NCBI RefSeq assembly: GCF_030052815.1 | Contig: NC_079505.1 | Coordinates: forward strand, 63,361,309-63,425,308 | Length of the DNA: 64,000 bases | Direction: 5' to 3' | From: Hevea brasiliensis | Lineage: Eukaryota > Streptophyta > Magnoliopsida > Malpighiales > Euphorbiaceae | In this document: positions 11,931-24,315 of the stretch, in pieces | Layout: every line of letters begins with the position of its first letter | How positions within the stretch are numbered: the first letter of the stretch is position 1 | Notes under the pieces: model-generated | Told to the model about the DNA's origin: nothing | Database searches by the model: none | The model's input: only the letters and a program-made list of their open reading frames with translations | Made by a program: the position numbers and the translations under genes

Positions 11931-12846
11931 ATGGCGAGGGGCAAAACTGTAAAGGAAAGCTATAAGAAGAAGATAGAGCTCGCCCGAAAAGTGTTGGAGA
12001 TAAAAGAAGTTATTGTCACTGCCTAAGCGCAGAGACAGGCTTTGGTGGAGGTATCAAGCTCTCCATTTCGACATTGAGAACAGCCGACCTCGGAAGCAGA
12101 GGTCATCACCTCGGAGCCTCCCATTGAACATACTGAACCTCTTCCTCCACCTTCGGTCTCTTTGAGTGCCAAAGATGGCTCTTCTGGATCAATCGTCCCA
12201 GCCGTTCGACTACTTTCCTGAGGCGCTTGGATTCTACTTCAATCATTGGAGAGGAACCACTCGGTTTGAGGAAATCCCGATCTGGCAAAAGTCTTGGGTG
12301 TTTTAATCTATTTTCTAGAAGATCGGACTCAGATGGCCTAGAAGAACATAGAAGATCTTCTAACTCAGACAATGATTTTGGGCTTAGAGGCAGTTGCGAA
12401 CCAGCAAGTGATCAGAAAGAAGGCCCATCTCTTAAGGAGGGAGATCCTCAAGGCAGTAGTTGCAAACATCCAACTCTCGACTGCTAATGATCAGATTGCT
12501 AACTTAGAGAGCCAAGTGGGGGTCTTATGAGGAAAGAATGGCTTGGCTAGAGAGGGAACTTGAAGGCGATTGGGATAGCCAGGCTGCCAATCTAGCCCAA
12601 TTCTCTAAAGAGATAAGGGCCAAGGAGGACGAAGCTCTGGTGAAAGAGGCCAGTGTTTATGTGAATGCCCACAACGATCTCCTAGCTGAGCTGGTGAAGC
12701 ACTACCCTGAAGAAGACTTCACTTGGTTGGAGAAGTTCACCCCTGGTGTTGAGGCTAAGAGTGAAGGGGAACAAGAGAGAGAGGAGGGAGAGAATATTGA
12801 AAATGTACCTGAAGAGCAGGCTAGGGAAGAAACTCCTGCTGAATGA

Positions 12847-13687
12847 CTGTATTTTTTTTATCTCTTGAAATGAATTAAGTTTTTGTGATCAATTCTTGAT
12901 GAGATTAGAAAATATCAAAACCAAGTTCGCGTAAATACTGAATTAGCTCCTAATCGGTTGAAAAAAAATCGAACATAGGACCTGAGATCGGTTATTGATC
13001 GTAGAACACGACCACTTAAAGAGATAGGAAAAATGAACATGGAACCATAAGACCTTGTGACTGAATATCAATTGAAACTTTGAAACATTTTGAGTGATTT
13101 GTAATGATATGAAAAATGACTTGAGATCGGGCCCTAGTCGAAATAATTTATTGGGATTGAGACAATTATTTAGAGATCAGATAAACATTAACTTTGTTAA
13201 GAAATATTTGAACAATTCGAGCGAGATACCTGATTACCAAACTACCAGCAATTTAGAATTTTAAACATAAAGATATCGAAAAATAATAAAATATAAGATC
13301 AGATGGTCCGAAGATCCAACATCAATCCAAATAGGTTGAGTAGAGATGGAGAGATCAAAAAAATGTTTAACTTGAGCGTATATGAGGCTGAATAAACTTG
13401 GAATTTATTATTTATCTGGGAGATGACTTAGATTATTACTAGTTCAGAGAAAATGACCTGCGGTCAAGTAATTTGATTAAAATGGGAGATTCATTCAAGA
13501 AAGTATTTGAAACTAAATTACAAAATTATATATTAATTACACAAGTTTATGCATTTGAGGATTGACCAAAACATAGTGTCTACAACTGCCCCTCTTTACA
13601 TGTTTTTTATTAAAGAGAATGAAGTTCTCTTGTATAGGAATCATGTAAAGATTTAGAACCATATTTTGGGCAGGCTGGAATGTTGGA
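12847..13687. other. Tat-1 spacer between the antisense ORF and the tandem array
   Basis: AT-rich non-coding sequence with scattered GATCGG words, paralleled at 52398-53119 in Tat-2. The only strongly conserved part is near its right end: CTGCCCCTCTTTACATG and the hairpin at 13594-13650. Confidence 0.7.
13594..13650. other. Conserved 57-nt hairpin beside the Tat-1 tandem array
   Basis: CTTTACATG (13594-13602) pairs with CATGTAAAG (13642-13650). A further run of about seven pairs, with two G-U on the + strand, follows inside, and an inner stem AAGAGAA/TTCTCTT lies at 13613-13631. The Tat-2 counterpart (52969-53020) keeps the fold with a different inner stem. Function unknown. Confidence 0.7.
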
Positions 13688-15048
13688 ATTAAAATTAACT
13701 TGAATCTTGAATCCATAGGTTGACGACATGAAATTTAAGTGCTAAAAATTAAATCAACATGGATCTTTAAAAGTGAATATCAAGAAATTAAAATTGACTT
13801 GGATCTTAAATCCAGAGGTTGCTAATAGGAAATTAAATACTGAAAATTAAAATTAACTTAGATCTTGAATCCAAAGGTTGATAACTGAAATTAAAACTAC
13901 TGAGAATTGAAAATCAACTTGGATCTTGAATTCAAAGGTAGATAACTGAAATTAAAATTGTTGAGAATTGAAAATCAACTTGAATCTTGAATCCAGAGGT
14001 TGATGATAGGAAATTAAATGTTGAAAATTGAAATTAACTTGGATCTTGAATCCAGAGGTTGATAACTGAAATTAAAATTGCTGAGAATTGAAAATCAACT
14101 TGGATCTTGAATTTAGAGGTTGATAACAGGAAATTAAATGCTGAAAATTAAAATCAACTTGGATCTTGAATTCAAAGGTTGATAACTAAAATTAAATTGC
14201 TAAGAATTGAAAATCAACTTGGATCTTGAATCCAAAGGTTGATAACTGAAATTAAAATTGTTGAGAATAGAAAATCAACTTGGATCTTAACTCTATTGGT
14301 TGATGACAGAAAATTAAATGCTAAAAATTAAAATCAACTTGGATCTTGAATCTAGAGGTTGATAGCTGAAATTAAAATTGCTGAGAATTGAAAATCAACT
14401 TGGATCTTGAATCCAGAGATTGATAACTGAAATTAAAATTGCTGAGAATTGAAAATCAACTTAGATCTCGAATCCAGAAGTTGATAATAGGAAATTAAAT
14501 GCTGAAAATTAAAATCAACTTGGATATTGAATCTAGAGGTTGATAACTGAAATTAAAATTGCTGAGAATTGAAAATCAACTTGAATCTTCAATCCAAAGG
14601 TTGATGATAGGAAATTAATTGCTGAAAATTAAAATTAACTTGGTCTTAAATCCAGAGGTTGATAATTGAAATTAAAATTGCTGAGAATCGAAAATCAACT
14701 TGGATATTGAATCCAGAGGTTGATGATAGGAAATTAAATACTGAAAACTAAAATCAATTTGGATCTTGAATTCAGATGTTGATAACTGAGATTGAAATTG
14801 CTGAGAATTGAAAATCAACTTGGATTTTGAACCTAGAGGTTGATGACAGGAAATTAAATCCTGAAAATTAAAATAAACTTGGATTTTGAATCCAGAGGTT
14901 GATAACTGAAATTAAAATTGATGAGAATTAAAAATCAACTTGGATCTTGAATCCAGAGGTTGATGACTAAAATTTAAATTGCAAAAATTTAAAATTAACA
15001 TGGATGAAAATTAAATTGTGAAATATTAAAAACTAACTTAGATCTTGA
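13688..15048. repeat. Tat-1 tandem array, about 61-bp unit, roughly 22 copies
   Basis: The unit contains ATCAACTTGGATCTTGAA, then CCAGAGGTTGAT, then an AT-rich spacer of two alternating types (aactgaaattaaaattg or acaggaaattaaatg). Units are diverged by many point changes. It lies in the element's untranslated region between integrase and the antisense ORF. Tandem repeats in this position are known from Ogre/Tat elements and can seed satellites. Each unit can pair ATCAACTT with AGGTTGAT (one G-T). Confidence 0.92.
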
Positions 15049-16006
15049 ATAAACAACCACCTGTTGTGAAAAAGTTTTATACATGCACCTTTGATGCCCA
15101 AAATACAAAGTGAATCTGATGCAAGGTGCTCTTCCAATTAAAGTTTATTTAAGGAGATCCCGAGACTAAATGATTGATGAAAGAAGTAAGAATGAATCCC
15201 AAGACATGGATCATTAGCTGTTCTGACCTCATTATTTAGAAGCATCGAATGACTTCCCCAGAGTGCCCTTTCAGTTTTGGTTCCTCAATTTTATTATTAT
15301 TATTATTTTTTACCTCTCTATTTTAGGGCACCCTTTCGGGTTTTCACCCTTCTCTCATTTTGCAGAAAGCGCCCAAACGGGTTTTTACCTTCTTTCTCAT
15401 ATTTTGCCAAGAGCGCCCTTTCAGGTTTTCACTCCTTTTTTTTTTTTTTTTTCTGATCCTTGGATGTAGGTGCGTCAATCGCCTGTTAATTATTTACCCC
15501 CTGCAAATCTCAAAGCAAAGTATATAGAGTTACCTGTGTTTAAATCTTTATCTTATAATAAAACTTTGACAAATCAATAGCGCATAAACTAAAGTAAGCG
15601 GACTAGAAATGAATTGTGTATGGAATGGGGAGATACAATTTCAAAAGAAAAGGGTACAAGGACAAATTTCACGAATTCCTCTTAGTTAACTTTGAAGTCC
15701 CTCAATTGCTAACGTCTCAAACAACCTTTTGAAGAGTCTTTGTGCTATGGTAACTTATTGCCCCCTTGACTTTGAGCCCTCTTATTTCTCCGTTATCTCT
15801 AACTAGGAGCGCCCTTTCAGGTTTTCACTCCTAGATTATATATAGATATATATTATCTCTCCATTTCAGGGCGCCCTTCCAGGTTTTAACCCTTCACTCA
15901 TTTTGCAGAAAGTGCCCTTACGGGTTTTCGCCTTCTTTCTCACATTTTGCTAGGAACAGCCTTTCAGGTTTTCACTCCTACATTTTTTTTCTTTTTTTTC
16001 TTTTTT
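15049..16006. other. Tat-1 region between array and integrase, with repeated CCCTTTCGGG-type words
   Basis: No gene. The word gcgccctttcgggttttcac and variants recur about seven times (15266-15432 and 15811-15979), often followed by poly-T (15435-15453, 15983-16008). On the - strand each reads as CCC-GAAA-GGG, a short stem closed by a GNRA-type loop, next to poly-A. The same words are in Tat-2 at 55348-56300. An ATT microsatellite lies near 15291-15307. Confidence 0.7.
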
Positions 16007-17326
16007 TTATGTGTAATATCTTTTCACAGTATCTGCATTTACTGCCCTTGGTAATTCCTCCCTATCCATATAAGTTAAGATTAGTGCACTACTGGAAAAT
16101 GCCTTCTCAACTACATAAGGCCCTTCGTAAGTTGGTGACCATTTGCCCCAAGAATCACCTTGATTTGGAAGCATCTTCTTCAAAACTAAATCTCTTGGTT
16201 AGAATTCACGAGGTCGTACGTTTTTATCAAATGCTCTGGCTATCCTTCTTTGATATAACTGCCCGTGACATACCGCTGCTAATCATTTCTCATCAATCAA
16301 ATTCAACTAATCTATCCTTAACTAAACCCATTCAGTCTCGTCTAACCCTGCCTCCTTTAGAATTCTCAAAGAGGGAATCTCCACTTCCATAGGTAAGACA
16401 ACTTCCATTCCGTAGACTAGTGAGTATGGGGTTGCCCCAGTTGACGTCCTCACTGTGGTTCGATAGGCATGAAGGGCAAATGGAAGCATATAGTGCCAAT
16501 CTTTATAAGTGATGGTCATCTTTTCAATTATTCGTTTGAGATTCTTGTTGGCAGCTTCCACTGCTCCCTTTATTTGGGGTCAGTAAGGTGATGAGTTGAG
16601 ATGATGTATCTTATACTGATTACACAACTTTTGAACATTCGGGCCATTCAGATTCTTAGCATTGTCAGTGACAATTTCACTAGGAAGGCCGTATCTGCAG
16701 ATAATGTTATTCTTGAGGAACCTCAGAAATGTATTTTGAGTTATGAAAGCATATGAGGTTGCTTCAACCCATTTAGTAAAATAATCAATGGCCACTAAAA
16801 TGAACCTGTGTCCATTGAATGCCTTCGGATTGATTAAACCAATAACATCAATACCCCACATTGCAAATGGCCATGGATCGATGAGGTTATAGAGTTGATG
16901 AGGCGGGATGTTCATCTGGTCAGCGTAGATTTGGCACTTGTGGCATTTCCAAAAATATTAAATGCAATCCCTTTCCAAAGTAGTCCAAAAGTAGCCTCGC
17001 CTCAAGATTTTCTTGGCCATCATGTGTCCATTACTATGAGTAGCACAATTCCCTTCATGGGTCTTAAAAGGAATCCTCCTTGCCTCTTTTGCATTCACGT
17101 ACCTTAGTAATTCACCATTAAAGTTTCTCTTGTACAGGATTTCGCCACTGGGGAAGTATCCCAGTGCTATTCTTCTTATCATCCTTTTCTCATTTCTACT
17201 TGCCCCAGAAGGATATTCCCCAACTTTGATGTACATTCGAATGTCATGATACCAGGGCTTGCCGTCTATTTCTTCTTCAATCACAAAGTAGTATGCTGGT
17301 TCACTCCTTGCCTTAATTTGTAACAA
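16007..17326 (-). pseudogene. Tat-1 integrase, broken
   Basis: On the - strand the zinc domain is read first (17326 to 16958: FKTHEGNCATHSNGHMMAKKILRRGYFW), then the core (16915-16580) with Asp in MWGIDVIG and Asp in VTDNAKNLNG. The Glu region lies across a break at 16561-16580 (VEAANKN expected; the frame restarts at MEAANKNLKRI). The C-terminal part ends in VNADTVKRYY with the stop at 16007-16009. At least three breaks are visible. Tat-2 has a longer-reading equivalent (56312-57166) that fixes the domain limits. Confidence 0.9.
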
Positions 17327-17619
17327 CTGCGTTATCTATCCCTTCTCCATTTGAGTCATCACAGCTAGAGTGGCCAAAGCATCAGCGAATTGGTTTTTGT
17401 CCTGGCTCAGGTGAGAGAAAGAGATTTCTACAAATTCCTTAATCAGCTCAAGAAAATATTTCTAGTATGGGATCAGTTTTAGGTCTCTAATCGGCCATTC
17501 TCCCTTGACTTGATAAATAATCAGAGCCAAATCCCCACACACTTCCAATTTCCTTATCTTCATTTCAATGGCAGCTTGTAAACCACTCGCGCAGGCTTCG
17601 TACTCTGCCGTGTTGTTGG
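17327..17619 (-). pseudogene. Tat-1 second RNase H, C-terminal part (split by element B)
   Basis: The - strand reads AEYEACASGLQAAIEMKIRK, then the Asp in CGDLALIIYQVKGEW, then HLSQDKNQFADALATLA. These are the second to fourth catalytic positions (E, D, D) of the additional RNase H that Tat elements carry after the gypsy one. The first part, with FDRAVNLSGNG, is on the other side of element B at 22143-22300. Two stops are present. Confidence 0.88.
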
Positions 17620-20600
17620 TATAACGTCATCACTTTACGTAGTCCGTACATTCTGCTGCCCCGTTAACTTAATGTCTGTTCGGACAAGTCAGGATTTCTG
17701 GGACTACACTTCAGTGATAGTGAGAAGGCATAAAATGATGAAATAAATAAAAAAAAATACAAGAAAAATTAAGAAAAAATAAAAGAGAGGAAATGAAACT
17801 AGGTTAAACGAGCCGGCACCACAGCGATGGGTAACCGCATTGGGAAGTTACGGCAAAGGCAATTGCCGACCCCAGGACCGCGGGAAACCCTCGGAAATAA
17901 TTTCCAAGACATAATTAAAGGCCTATATAGGTGTAATTGACATTAGAAATGTCAAAGAAAAATTAATGAATTAGTACAAAGAAAAACAAAAAATTCAGAA
18001 ACTAGTAAAAATCGGTGTTACTAAAAAATCGGGAATACAATATGAATAGGGGCATTTTGGTCATTTGACACCTAAAGTTGACTTTTGACCTAAAAGTCCA
18101 TTAAAAATAAGTAGTATTAAATTTTAAAATGCCATGAAAACAAGAAATATTACACATAATGTAATTAAAAGAATTATGAGGGCATTATAGGAATTATGAT
18201 AAACTTGGATTAATATAATGTTAATTACACTTAATGGAACTTAGTGGAGGATTAGTGGGAGTATTTAAACACACAAGAGGACAAGAATACAACCACTTTC
18301 ATCTTCTTCTTCGCATTTTCTTCTCATTGCCGAAATAAGCTTTTTCAAGAGCTCCCATGGCCGGCCGCATGCATGAGCTCCTTCACCCATCTTTAAACCA
18401 CCATTTCTTCTAAGTTTCTTCATTAAAGTTGGTCTACACAACTTGGCAAAGAGATTGGCAGCAAGAAGGAAGGGATTTGATGAGTTTTTAACAAGCTTAA
18501 AAATAGGTAAGTGCTCATTTTCCCTTACTTGCTTTATTAAAGTTGTAATTTAAATTGTGGTGAGTTGATTTATGGAAGAAATTAAAGGATTTGATGAGTA
18601 TGGACAAGGCCCCAAATTTGGCAGCCATGGATATTGAAGAAGTTTGAGTTGTTTTTACATGAATTTGATGGATAATGAAGTTGATTAGAGTGTTTAAATG
18701 TATAAGAATTTGATTACCATGGGTATAGTTTGAATTGTGTATGTGAAGTGAGGTTGTGAATTGAAAATGGGAGCTCGAAGTATATGTGTAAATTGGGCAG
18801 CCTTGATGTGCTTATGAAAGCCTTAAATTCATGTATATTTAATGTTAATTTAAGAGCAATGGATGTATATTATTGATCTTGATTAGTTGGATTAGGGTTG
18901 AGCAATTGAATTGTTATTAGACATTTGATTAAATTGCATTGAGTTGATGGATAATTACTTGGGTTAAATTGTATTTGGACATTGATTGAATTGTTGGATA
19001 CTTGATCAAATTTATTGTGGCTGGATATTGGTTATATTGAACTATTGTTGGATAATTGACTAAGATGCAATGTGTATGGTGTTCATTAGAAATGCACAAT
19101 TGCAATGCAAAGTATGGTTAATTAGGGCAGTATGCATTTTAGGTTATAATGGAAATGCGTGACCCCAATTGGTATGAGGCTAATTGGAGGTGAAATAGGA
19201 CTTATAATAGGCCAATTTTCATGTGTAGGTCATGTGAAAATTCTGCCTAGAAGTGACCTAAAAGAATGACCAAATCCGAATTAGCATAACATGTAAACCC
19301 AGATTTTTGACCATATGAACAGTAGCCAGTCTTTTGGTCATAACTCACTCAAAACTGGTCTAAATGATCTAAAATTTATATCATTGGAAAGCTTAGACAT
19401 AGGGCTACAACTTTGGTAAAGACCACCAAGCCCAAAAATACCATTAAGTAAGTCAAATTAATTGCCCAAGTTGGGTTACAAAAACTGGCCGAATTGACTT
19501 TGACCTAAAAGTGACCTAGAATTTGTCAAATAAGTGCAACTTGACCAGCATTAGTAAAATGACCATAACTTGGTCTAGGAAACTCCAAATGACATGAAAT
19601 CAGTGCCAAAATTTCAATAGGACATAGACCTACAAAATTGGTAATTTGACCAAAACCAAGAAATCAAAAGAACTAAGTCAATTAATTAGGTTAAACCAAC
19701 ATACCAATTCTGGAAATTTGCACAATTGACCAATGAATCTAGAATGATGTTTTAAGCTTATCTTCCTCTAGAGAAATTCAATTGCAATGAGCCATACCAA
19801 TTTGGAAAGCTAAGAAATAGAGCTACAATATTGTTTTAGACACCTCTCATAATTTATGAAAGTAAGAAGCTTAAATTATAGGTCAAAGCTACAAACCTAA
19901 TTGAGAATCACATGAGTATTAGCCAACTTGAGTCAAGTCTAATGTCTTAGCTATAATTAATTCTAGAAAACATAAACAATTGTAACAAAAAATTCTAAGT
20001 GATCTTAAGACATAGGATAATAAATCCTATGAAGAACACTAAGTCTAAATGTTACTACAAGCTATCCAAATAAATTAGTCAAATTCAGTATTAAATCTGC
20101 CTATTAAGGAAACCAAAATTTAGATTTGACCTAGTTATAGTTAATTAGCTATAACTTGAGTTATACAACTCCAAATGGAGTGATTCAGAAAGGGAATTAA
20201 AGCTAAGATAATAAGAAACAACTTTGATGAAGGATATTTAGCCAAATTCCCATAATAACTAGACCAATGGCATAGTAGAAAATAGTGACCCAAAATGCAA
20301 AATTCAAAGGATACAATTTTAAGCAAATTTAAGGCTACAATTAAGTAGGCATGAAATAAATTGTTGGATTAATTATGAGATATGGCACTGAAACACTGTA
20401 AATTGTGTGTTTCAGTTGAAAAAAAGATTGGAAAAGGATCTTCGAAGGAAAAACAAGAATTGAAGTAAATAAGAGGTTTGTGCACAACTAGTTTTTAATT
20501 GATTTTGTTCTGAATATTTCATATAATTAAATGACGCTATTTTCCTTATGTATCATGTTATCAAGTATTGGATTTAATTTAATGATTATTGAAATTATTA

Positions 20601-22137
20601 TAGTGTGCATGAATTTAGCTTTGTGAAATGGTATTTCAACAATTATTGAGCATTGTTATGGATTGAATAAATTAGTTTTGAAAAATTGTGATAAAATATG
20701 TTTTGAATTGTGATGAGCATAAAAATTATTGGATAGTGGAATTAACATTGAATTGAATTGTGTTGTGATTTATGCTCACAAAAAGGACAAAGAGATTCAT
20801 GATATTGTTTTATATCTCACTATAGATGCTTGACTAGGTTATTACCCATCTCTCTCATTTGTTGAGAAGACAAGGAGTTAGCTTTATTTTGATTACCATG
20901 GTACGTGCACAAGCTTAGATTCTCCTCTTATTAGAGGTTAGATCTAAGTTTCTCATGGCCCTTTCGAAAGTTACATTATTGTGTTGTGTACTGTGCACGA
21001 TGATTCGACCTCCCCAACCATAGGGAGTTAGAATCCAGATTCGACCTCTCCGACCATAGGGAGTTAAAATAGCCTCGGAGATGGCCCTTGTGGATTAGTC
21101 TTGCATAGTTAGTGAGATAGAGAATGGTTTTTTAATAGTAAAGAATTTTGATTTCAAATGGGATTTATGCATAATTGATTTTATTGGAATTAATCTTTAT
21201 TTTCATAATTGCTGGAATTACTTTAAATATCCAGTTGTGATTTGATAAATTGAATTTCTTGCTCAAAGTCATTTTAACAAATGACTTATATTATTGGCAA
21301 CAAAGATTTTGACTTTTGGAATTTTGTTGAATTTCGAGACTTCCAAATTAATTGTTATAATTTTGTCAATGTATATTATATTACATTTTAAATTATAGTT
21401 GTGCACCACTGAGTTCACCACTCAGCAATAGCTTTGCATGCTATCGCAGGTGAAAAAAGCATAGAGCGGTTGAGTAAGCTTCCTTGAAGACACATTGAGA
21501 CTAGCTCCGGGTATATCATAGGTATACTCTTGTACATAGATTTTGATGTATGCATGTAATTATATGTATGTAAATTATTTGAGCAGTTGTACAAAAACTT
21601 TTGTAATGTTATTTTAGTATGTAATTGAAATGAAAATTATTTGTAATATTAATTTTAGTACTTTAATGAATATACTATTTAATTTCTTCTTGAGTTTGAA
21701 TTTATGTATGGTTTCCTTTATGATAAGTTTGGGTTGAAAATAAATTGAGATAGTTGATGCAAATGATTTATACATTTTTGAGATTGAATTGTGTTGAGAA
21801 ATGATTTGAAATAGAGTTATGGTTGAGCAAAAATATTGGAAGTGTGTTTCTTTATAGGTTTTGAAGAACTGTTTTCTCAAAAATACAATTGGCACTCTAC
21901 CGAAATTTTTGTAAAAATTGCAAAAATTTTAATTACCTAAAAATTTGATTTATGACTTAGTTTCAAATAAAGGTTTTTAATATTTATGAAAAATTTACCC
22001 ACCACTTTCAAAATGAATGAAAATTGTTTTAAAATCCCTTGTAGTATATTTAATGAGTTATCGGTAGGCGAAGTACGGTAATTCATTAGGTGTACTATGG
22101 GATCATGTTATGCCTTACGGAGGGGTAGGGTGTGACA
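17620..22137 (+). mobile_element. Element B: solo LTR of the long-LTR family (4518 bp)
   Basis: It splits the second RNase H of Tat-1; its flanks are gttgg (17615-17619) and gttga (22138-22142), a 5-bp target duplication with one change, confirmed because Tat-2 has an uninterrupted gttgg/tacag sequence there. The start is tataac (TGTAAC expected) and the end is ggtgtgaca. A TATA-like gtatttaaac is at 18261-18270 and a donor-like ag/gtaagt at 18507. Paired hairpins are at 21409-21447 and a two-unit 35-bp repeat at about 21002-21070. Frames such as 21614-21895 look accidental. Confidence 0.88.
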
Positions 22138-23965
22138 GTTGATACAGTTAAACTTTAGCTTGACAGCTATCGAGAAATGTTTCCCATCTGGGGATACTAG
22201 TACCCCCCCAATCCCATTACCAGATAGATTAACCGCCCTGTCGAAATACATCTCCCACACATCATCTCGTTTCTCAGCATCGCTACTCACTACATTAATA
22301 TGCTCGTCTGAGAATTCGAAATCCAAAGCCTCATAATCGTTAATTGGGTTTTTTGTTAGGAGATTTGCTATCACTCTTCCTTTTATCACCTTTCTTGTCA
22401 TATGGACAATATCATATTGAGAAAGTATGACTTGCCACTTTGCTATTCTTTCAGGTATGAATGGGCTTTCGAACACATACTTGATTAGATCCATCCTGGA
22501 GATGAGCCACGTTTTATGATTCAACATATAGTGTTTGAGTTAATTTGCCGTCCATGCCAATGCACAATAGGTCTTTTCTAGGAATGAGTACCTCGGCTCG
22601 CATTCGTTGAATTTCTTGCTTAAATAATAAATGGCTTTTTCTTTTTTCCCAGTTTCATCATGTTGCCCCAGAACACAACCCATTGAGCTTTACTGAACTA
22701 CCATATATAAAATTAACAGCCTGCTTATCATTGGAGGAGCTAATACAGGTGGGCTTGACAAATACTGCTTAATTTTTTTCAAAGGTTTCTTGACAAGCTT
22801 CATCCCACTTTGCAATATTATTCTTCTTTAGCAATTTGAAAATGGGCTTATCCTTAGCAGTGAGACTAGAGATAAATCTAGAAATGTAATTCAATTTTCC
22901 TAGAAAACTGTACACATCCCTTTCTGTCTTCGGGGATGGCATTTCTTGAATGGCTTGAATTTTGTCTGGGGCTACTTCTATTCCTTTCTCACTGACTATG
23001 AATCCCAACAATTTCCCTGATCTTGCCCCAAACACACATTTTGCCAGGTTCAATTTTAATCGATACTTCCTTAGCCTCTTAAATACCTTTCTTAAAACCT
23101 GTACATGGCTTTCGGTTCCCCTGGACTTAATGATCCTATCATCCACATAAACCTCGACTTCTTTATGCATCATGTCATGGAATAATGTGACCATAGTGCA
23201 TTAATAAGTAACTCCAGCATTCCTCAATCTAAAGGGCATTACTCGATAGCAAAATACTCCCCACTGGGTGATAAAGGCAGTTTTCTCCTTGTCCTCTTCA
23301 TCCATCAAGATTTAATTATATCCTGAGGCTCCATCAATACATGAGCATCTCTCTAAACCTGCTGCATTACCACTAGCACATCTATATGTGGAAGAGGAAA
23401 ATCATCTTTCAAACTTGCCTTATTGAGGTCCTTGTAGTCGACACATACTCTCACCCTACTATCTTTCTTCATTATGGGAACGACATTAGCTATCCATTTG
23501 GGATATTTCACTACCTCTAGAAATCCAGCCTCATACTATTTTTTAACTTCATCCCTAACCTTGAGCAACGTGTTAGGGTTCATTCTTCTCAATTTCTACT
23601 TCACTAGGACTATTCCTGGAATAAGGGGGATCTTATGTGTTACTATTTATGGATCCAAACCTAGCATATCATCATAGCTCCATGAGAATACGTCAATGAA
23701 TTCCTTCAACAGTTGGATCATGCCCTCTAACTCTTCATTATTTATAATTTTGAGCTCCTTTTTATTTTCTTCAGTCCCTAAATTTAATGTGCTCATTTCA
23801 TCTCCATAGGGCACTAGAGTGGGTTCATTTACTTCCATTTGTTCTTTCAAGTGTACAGACTCTTCCTCGAAATCATTTGTGTCCGCAGCAATTATGGGAC
23901 TTTCAAAGTTAACATAGGGAATTTCGGAGTCAATTGAATTATTATGTCTTGATTGATCAATAGTC
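22138..23965 (-). pseudogene. Tat-1 reverse transcriptase, first RNase H and start of second RNase H, broken
   Basis: The - strand reads, in order, EENKKELKIINNEELEGMIQLLKEFIDVFSWSYDDM (from 23850), the RT active site YVDD (in VEVYVDDRIIKSRG, near 23135), the thumb region FLGKLNYISRF, the degenerate first RNase H and MYFDRAVNLSGNGIGG, where the second RNase H begins. Element B cuts it at 22138. Upstream the frame is open to the splice site at 23965 (TIDQSRHNNSIDSEIP), so this exon would start there. Several stops and shifts lie between about 22530 and 23640. Confidence 0.9.
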
Positions 23966-24160
23966 TTGAGAAAATGAAAATGGAGTATATTAAAGGATGG
24001 AATTTAATGACGAGCTTTTAAAAGAATATATTGGACACAAAATTTGAAAAATGCGCTATTAATTTATTAATATTCTACCATAAGAAAAAGGTCCATTTAT
24101 AGAATCACACTTGTCACCATAGACGGAGTGATCAAGTGCTGGTAACAAAATATACTTTAC
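23966..24160 (-). other. Tat-1 intron between protease and RT (195 bp), acceptor mutated
   Basis: On the - strand the donor reads TCGA/GTAAAGTA (GT at 24160-24159) and the 3' end reads TTTTCTCAA/GACT, where Tat-2 has CATTCAG/GACC. The last AG is therefore AA here. Length and both flanks agree with the Tat-2 intron (187 bp). A protease-RT intron is a known Ogre trait. Confidence 0.7.
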
Positions 24161-24315
24161 TCGAAAAATAGCATAGGGATATCCTCGGCTTCCTAATTAT
24201 CTAGCTCTTGGCCCTCTGCGATTGATGAAATCAGCGTCTCGGGTATAGGATTTGACTGGAGGACATTGATAGACAACTCTAAGGGAGATTATTCACTTTC
24301 TTCCTTTATATTTTC

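Larger units (their letters stand above)
10105..12846 (+). pseudogene. Tat-1 antisense ORF (putative gypsy-type transposon domain protein), broken
   Basis: The first part (10105-10795) reads MSGTEG..., then LRLPLDEFYREALKYH, NSWRTLIAFRGLCRAKGLEPTVKVF and CGLFIDLTSSLKKWKYLFFI. This is the plant domain usually annotated as putative gypsy type transposon (Pfam Transposase_28-like), found in ORFs that run against gag-pol in Tat elements. An RTE LINE then interrupts it. After a 3' splice-site-like sequence ending at 11928, a second part starts MARGKTVKESYKK at 11931, passes through a coiled-coil-like region and ends at 12846 with VYVNAHNDLLAELVKHYPEEDF and an acidic tail. There are many stops. The molecular role of the family is not known to me. 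Confidence 0.75.

Noticed and set aside
12106..12372. - strand frame of 88 codons opposite the antisense ORF
   Set aside because: Mirror of the coding + strand of Tat-1; codon-phase shadow.
21614..21895. - strand frame of 93 codons in element B
   Set aside because: AT-rich low-complexity sequence with no counterpart in A, C or D.
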